NCBI GenBank assembly: GCA_003565625.1
Contig: PXBD01000004.1
Span: forward strand, 1 to 50,462
DNA: 50,462 nt
Direction: 5' to 3'
Source of the DNA: Gammaproteobacteria bacterium
GTDB taxonomy: Bacteria; Pseudomonadota; Gammaproteobacteria; Xanthomonadales; Wenzhouxiangellaceae
Under the pieces are notes generated by a model, which made no database searches, was not told where the DNA came from, and saw nothing but the letters and a program-made list of their open reading frames with translations. Numbering within the stretch: the first letter of the stretch is position 1; each line of letters begins with the position of its first letter. This document shows positions 47,934-50,462 of this stretch, in pieces. The translations under genes and the position numbers were made by a program.

Positions 47934-49640
47934 TCAGAGCCCCCTGGGGATTGCCGCCAGCAGCCTCCTAGTGTAATCCTTTTCGGCCTGGGTGTAGATT
48001 TGCTCGGCCGTGCCGTATTCGATCAAACGGCCCTGGTTCATCACGCCGACGTAGTCGGAGATGAAGTTGACCACGCTCAGGTCGTGGGAAATGAACAGGT
48101 AGGTCAGGCCGAACTCTTCCTGCAGGTCCAGCAGCAGGTTGAGAATCTGAGCCTGAACCGAGACATCCAGCGCCGAGACCGATTCATCGCAGACCAGGAA
48201 TTCCGGGTTGACCGCCAGTGCTCTGGCAATCCCGATGCGCTGGCGCTGGCCGCCGGAAAATTCGTGCGGGTAGCGGCCCATGTGGCTGGGCGGCAGGTCG
48301 ACCTTGGCCAGCAGTTCGCGCGCGGCGTCGCGGTGTTCGGCGCGGCTGGCCTGCGGCTTGTACTCCTTGAGCGCTTCGAGCAGGATGTCGGCTACAGTCA
48401 TGCGCGGGTTCAGTGACGAATACGGATCCTGGAAGATAATCTGCATGCGCTTGCGCAGGCGCCGCAGCGTGGTTTCGTCCGCGGCGGTGACCTCCTCACC
48501 GTCGAACAGGATCTGCCCGGCGGTGGGCTCGACCAGGCGCAGCAGACTGCGGCCGAGCGTCGTTTTGCCGCAGCCGGATTCGCCGACCAGGCCGAAGGTC
48601 TGGCCGCGACGGATGGTCAAGCTGACCCCGTCGACGGCGCGGACGTGGTCGACGACCTTGCCGAACAGGCCGCCGGTGACCGGATACCAGGTCTGTAGAT
48701 CGCGCACTTCGACCAGCGCCGGGGCCTGGGTCAGTTCGGCCTCGGTCCGCTTGACCTGCGGCGCCAGCCGTTCTTTGGTCACCTCCAGGCGCGTTCCCTC
48801 CGGAGTCATGAAATCGGCCACGGTCAACAGCCGGCGCGGGTTGCTGTCCAGGGCCGGCCGGCAGGCGATCAGGCCGCGGGTGTAGGGGGGTTCGGCGCCA
48901 TGGAACAGCGCCGCGGTTTCGCCTTGTTCGACCTTGTGGCTGCGGTACATGACCACGACCTGGTTAGCCACCTCGGCAATCACGCCCAGGTCGTGGGTAA
49001 TGAACAGCAGGCTCATGCCGTATTTCGCCTGGAGTTCGCCCATCAGATCCAGCACCTGCTTCTGGATGGTCACGTCCAGGGCAGTGGTGGGTTCGTCGGC
49101 GATCAGCAAATCCGGCTCGCAGGACATCGCCTGGGCGATCATCACGCGCTGCTTCTGGCCGCCGGAAAGCTGGTGCGGATAGCTGTCGATCAGCTGTTTC
49201 GGACGCGGCAGGCCGACCTGATCGAGCAGCTCCAGGGTGCGATCGCGCGCGGCTTTCCGGGACAGGCCCTCGTGCTGGCGCAATACCTCGGCGACCTGCT
49301 CGCCGATGCGAAAGACCGGGTTCAGGCTGGTCATTGGCTCCTGGAAGATCATGCCGATGCGCTTGCCGCGGATGCGGCGCATCTGGCTTTCCGAGAGCTT
49401 GAGCAGATCCTGGCCATCGAAGTCGATGGTGCCGGCGCTGATCTCGCCCGGCGGCGTCGGAATCAGGCGCATGAGCGTCATCGCGGTCACGCTCTTGCCC
49501 GAACCCGACTCGCCGACCAGCCCCACCGTACCGCCCTTGGGAATGTCGAAACTCAAATTCTCGACCGCCCGAACGCGCCCGTCCTCGGTATGAAAATCGA
49601 CCGTCAGGCCATCAATACGGACCAGCGGCCGGCTGCTCAT
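47934..49640 (-). CDS. yejF: fused oligopeptide/microcin ABC ATPase (YejF-like)
   Basis: A 568-residue protein made of two ATPase halves. Half one (residues 1 to about 260): Walker [29 protein letters not shown], signature [15 protein letters not shown], Walker [13 protein letters not shown]. Half two (about 305 to 568): Walker [41 protein letters not shown], signature [15 protein letters not shown], Walker [12 protein letters not shown]. It powers import of oligopeptides, as DppD plus DppF or YejF. The second Walker B has Ser where Pro is usual. The upstream gene is the permease at the window edge, so the operon continues past the window. Confidence 0.9.
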   Translation of the reverse strand: MSSRPLVRIDGLTVDFHTEDGRVRAVENLSFDIPKGGTVGLVGESGSGKSVTAMTLMRLIPTPPGEISAGTIDFDGQDLLKLSESQMRRIRGKRIGMIFQEPMTSLNPVFRIGEQVAEVLRQHEGLSRKAARDRTLELLDQVGLPRPKQLIDSYPHQLSGGQKQRVMIAQAMSCEPDLLIADEPTTALDVTIQKQVLDLMGELQAKYGMSLLFITHDLGVIAEVANQVVVMYRSHKVEQGETAALFHGAEPPYTRGLIACRPALDSNPRRLLTVADFMTPEGTRLEVTKERLAPQVKRTEAELTQAPALVEVRDLQTWYPVTGGLFGKVVDHVRAVDGVSLTIRRGQTFGLVGESGCGKTTLGRSLLRLVEPTAGQILFDGEEVTAADETTLRRLRKRMQIIFQDPYSSLNPRMTVADILLEALKEYKPQASRAEHRDAARELLAKVDLPPSHMGRYPHEFSGGQRQRIGIARALAVNPEFLVCDESVSALDVSVQAQILNLLLDLQEEFGLTYLFISHDLSVVNFISDYVGVMNQGRLIEYGTAEQIYTQAEKDYTRRLLAAIPRGL

Positions 49641-49684
49641 CGTTCATCCCCCGTGCGTGACCCGAGGCCCGAAAAAGCACAGGA

Positions 49685-49761
49685 AACCGCAGATGAACGC
49701 CGATGAACGCGGATAAAAAAAGAGCTTTTCAATCTGCGTGTATCTGCGTTCATCTGCGGTT
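49685..49761. repeat. long hairpin repeat between permease and ATPase genes
   Basis: AACCGCAGATGAACGC (49685-49700) pairs perfectly over 16 bases with GCGTTCATCTGCGGTT (49746-49761). Another 15 positions inward pair at 10 places. The loop is the A-rich and T-rich part around 49716-49730. GATGAACGC is also directly repeated at 49692-49700 and 49702-49710. I recall nearly the same sequence family in many unrelated bacterial genomes, usually between genes, so it is probably an interspersed repeat that sits inside this operon. Confidence 0.75.
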
Positions 49762-49785
49762 GAATCCTTCCTTTGCTAACCACGA

Positions 49786-50462
49786 TCAGCGGTCCTTCGG
49801 GTCGAGCGCATCGCGCAAACCATCACCCAGGAAATTCAGGCAGAACAGCGTGGCGGCCAGGAACAGGGCGGGGAAGAACAGGCCCCAGGGGGCGAATTCC
49901 ATGTCCTGGGCGCCGGCGTTGACCAGCGCCCCCCAGGAGGTGTTGGGCTCCTGTACGCCTAGCCCAAGGAAGCTTAAGAAACTCTCGACCAGGATCACCT
50001 TGGGCACGGTCAGGGTGACGTAGACGGCGACGATGCCGAGCAGGTTGGGCACGATGTGGCGCCAGATGATGACCCAGGATCGCACCCCCAGCGCCTGCGC
50101 GGCCTCGACGAATTCCTTTTGCCGGAGACTGAGTGTTTGCCCGCGCACGATACGCGCCATGTCGAGCCAGATATAGCTGCCGATGGCCACGAAGATGAGC
50201 AGGATGTTCCTCCCGAACACCACCATCAGCAGAATGACCAGGAACATGAACGGCAGCGCGTAGAGGATGTCGACGATGCGCATCATGACGTTGTCGACCC
50301 GTCCGCCGACGAAGCCGGCAATCGCGCCCCAGGCCACGCCGATGACCAACGCCACCCCGGTGGCGACCAGGCCGACCATCAGGCTCATGCGCCCGCCGTA
50401 CATGGTGCGCACGAACTGGTCGCGGCCGATCGAATCGGTGCCGAAGAAATGCCCGGTTTCCA
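49786..50462 (-). CDS. oligopeptide ABC transporter permease (OppC/DppC/YejE-like), partial
   Basis: The frame is open from the window edge to the stop at 49786; 225 residues are visible. The edge part reads GTDSIGRDQFVRTMYGGRMS, the usual OppC/DppC second-segment motif, and EAAQALGVRSWVIIWRHIVP is the EAA loop. Five hydrophobic segments follow and the end is LNFLGDGLRDALDPKDR, typical of the family. The N-terminal part, with the first helix, lies past the window. It partners with the YejF-like ATPase across a 145-base gap holding a long hairpin. Confidence 0.9.
   Translation of the reverse strand, partial: ETGHFFGTDSIGRDQFVRTMYGGRMSLMVGLVATGVALVIGVAWGAIAGFVGGRVDNVMMRIVDILYALPFMFLVILLMVVFGRNILLIFVAIGSYIWLDMARIVRGQTLSLRQKEFVEAAQALGVRSWVIIWRHIVPNLLGIVAVYVTLTVPKVILVESFLSFLGLGVQEPNTSWGALVNAGAQDMEFAPWGLFFPALFLAATLFCLNFLGDGLRDALDPKDR

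Noticed and set aside
1..50462. CRISPR arrays, tRNA/rRNA genes, intact insertion sequences, prophage genes
   Set aside because: I looked for regular direct repeats, clover-leaf patterns, transposase motifs and phage structural genes and saw none.

Overview
The window is a GC-rich, gene-dense piece of a free-living Gram-negative chromosome. TonB-dependent receptors, an outer-membrane-type lipoprotein, MotAB, a UbiB-type kinase, Fur-like boxes and periplasmic binding proteins point to a gammaproteobacterium. A Xanthomonadales/Chromatiales-like relative (for example Wenzhouxiangella-like) is my guess from the gene repertoire; nothing here proves the genus. I found no rRNA, tRNA, CRISPR array, intact insertion sequence or prophage, and no gene-free stretch longer than about 210 bases once the pseudogene at 12.5-13.2 kb is counted.

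Layout. 0-6.3 kb: tail of a class II cytochrome c, a DCC-family thiol protein, a Zn-ribbon NUDIX hydrolase, a cytochrome b561, a lipoprotein and a large secreted tricorn-like S41 protease. 6.3-7.4 kb: a VapBC module under a nested palindrome, then a 46-residue four-cysteine protein of unknown function. 7.4-10.7 kb: mntR divergent from a three-gene Mn/Zn ABC importer, with an MntR-like box between them. 10.7-13.3 kb: a secreted cyanophycinase-like S51 peptidase and the wreck of a ZnuD-like TonB receptor. 13.3-19.2 kb: HipBA, a GpsA-family dehydrogenase, an MscS channel overlapping a DUF1643 gene, and a Phd/VapC pair. 19.2-22.8 kb: a ModE-like regulator with a binding-protein domain, divergent from tungstate transporter genes tupBCA. 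22.8-25.4 kb: pncB and a DUF4143 ATPase whose start codon lies inside a perfect inverted repeat.

25.4-28.9 kb: a MacAB-type efflux operon. 28.9-36.5 kb: an iron region with a TonB receptor, an MFS transporter and FbpA/FbpB/FbpC in three separate transcription units, with Fur-like boxes between the divergent pairs. 36.5-39.5 kb: motA-motB, a 69-residue protein resembling only the helical ends of flagellar axial proteins, and a GGDEF cyclase. 39.7-43.2 kb: an S9 peptidase and a membrane protein. 43.2-47.9 kb: a glycosyltransferase divergent from a PAP2 phosphatase, a coiled-coil protein coupled to a UbiB-type kinase, and a bacterial GTDC1/QTMAN-like glycosyltransferase. 47.9-50.5 kb: a fused oligopeptide ABC ATPase and the end of its permease, separated by a long hairpin repeat.

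Metal handling is the main theme: Mn/Zn import, a lost Zn receptor, tungstate import and ferric iron import, each with its own candidate operator. Three toxin-antitoxin modules lie within 13 kb. The least explained items are the four-Cys protein (7187-7327), the mini axial-like protein (38415-38624), the start-codon palindrome of the DUF4143 gene and the coiled-coil/UbiB pair. I see no clear multi-gene system that is certainly new.
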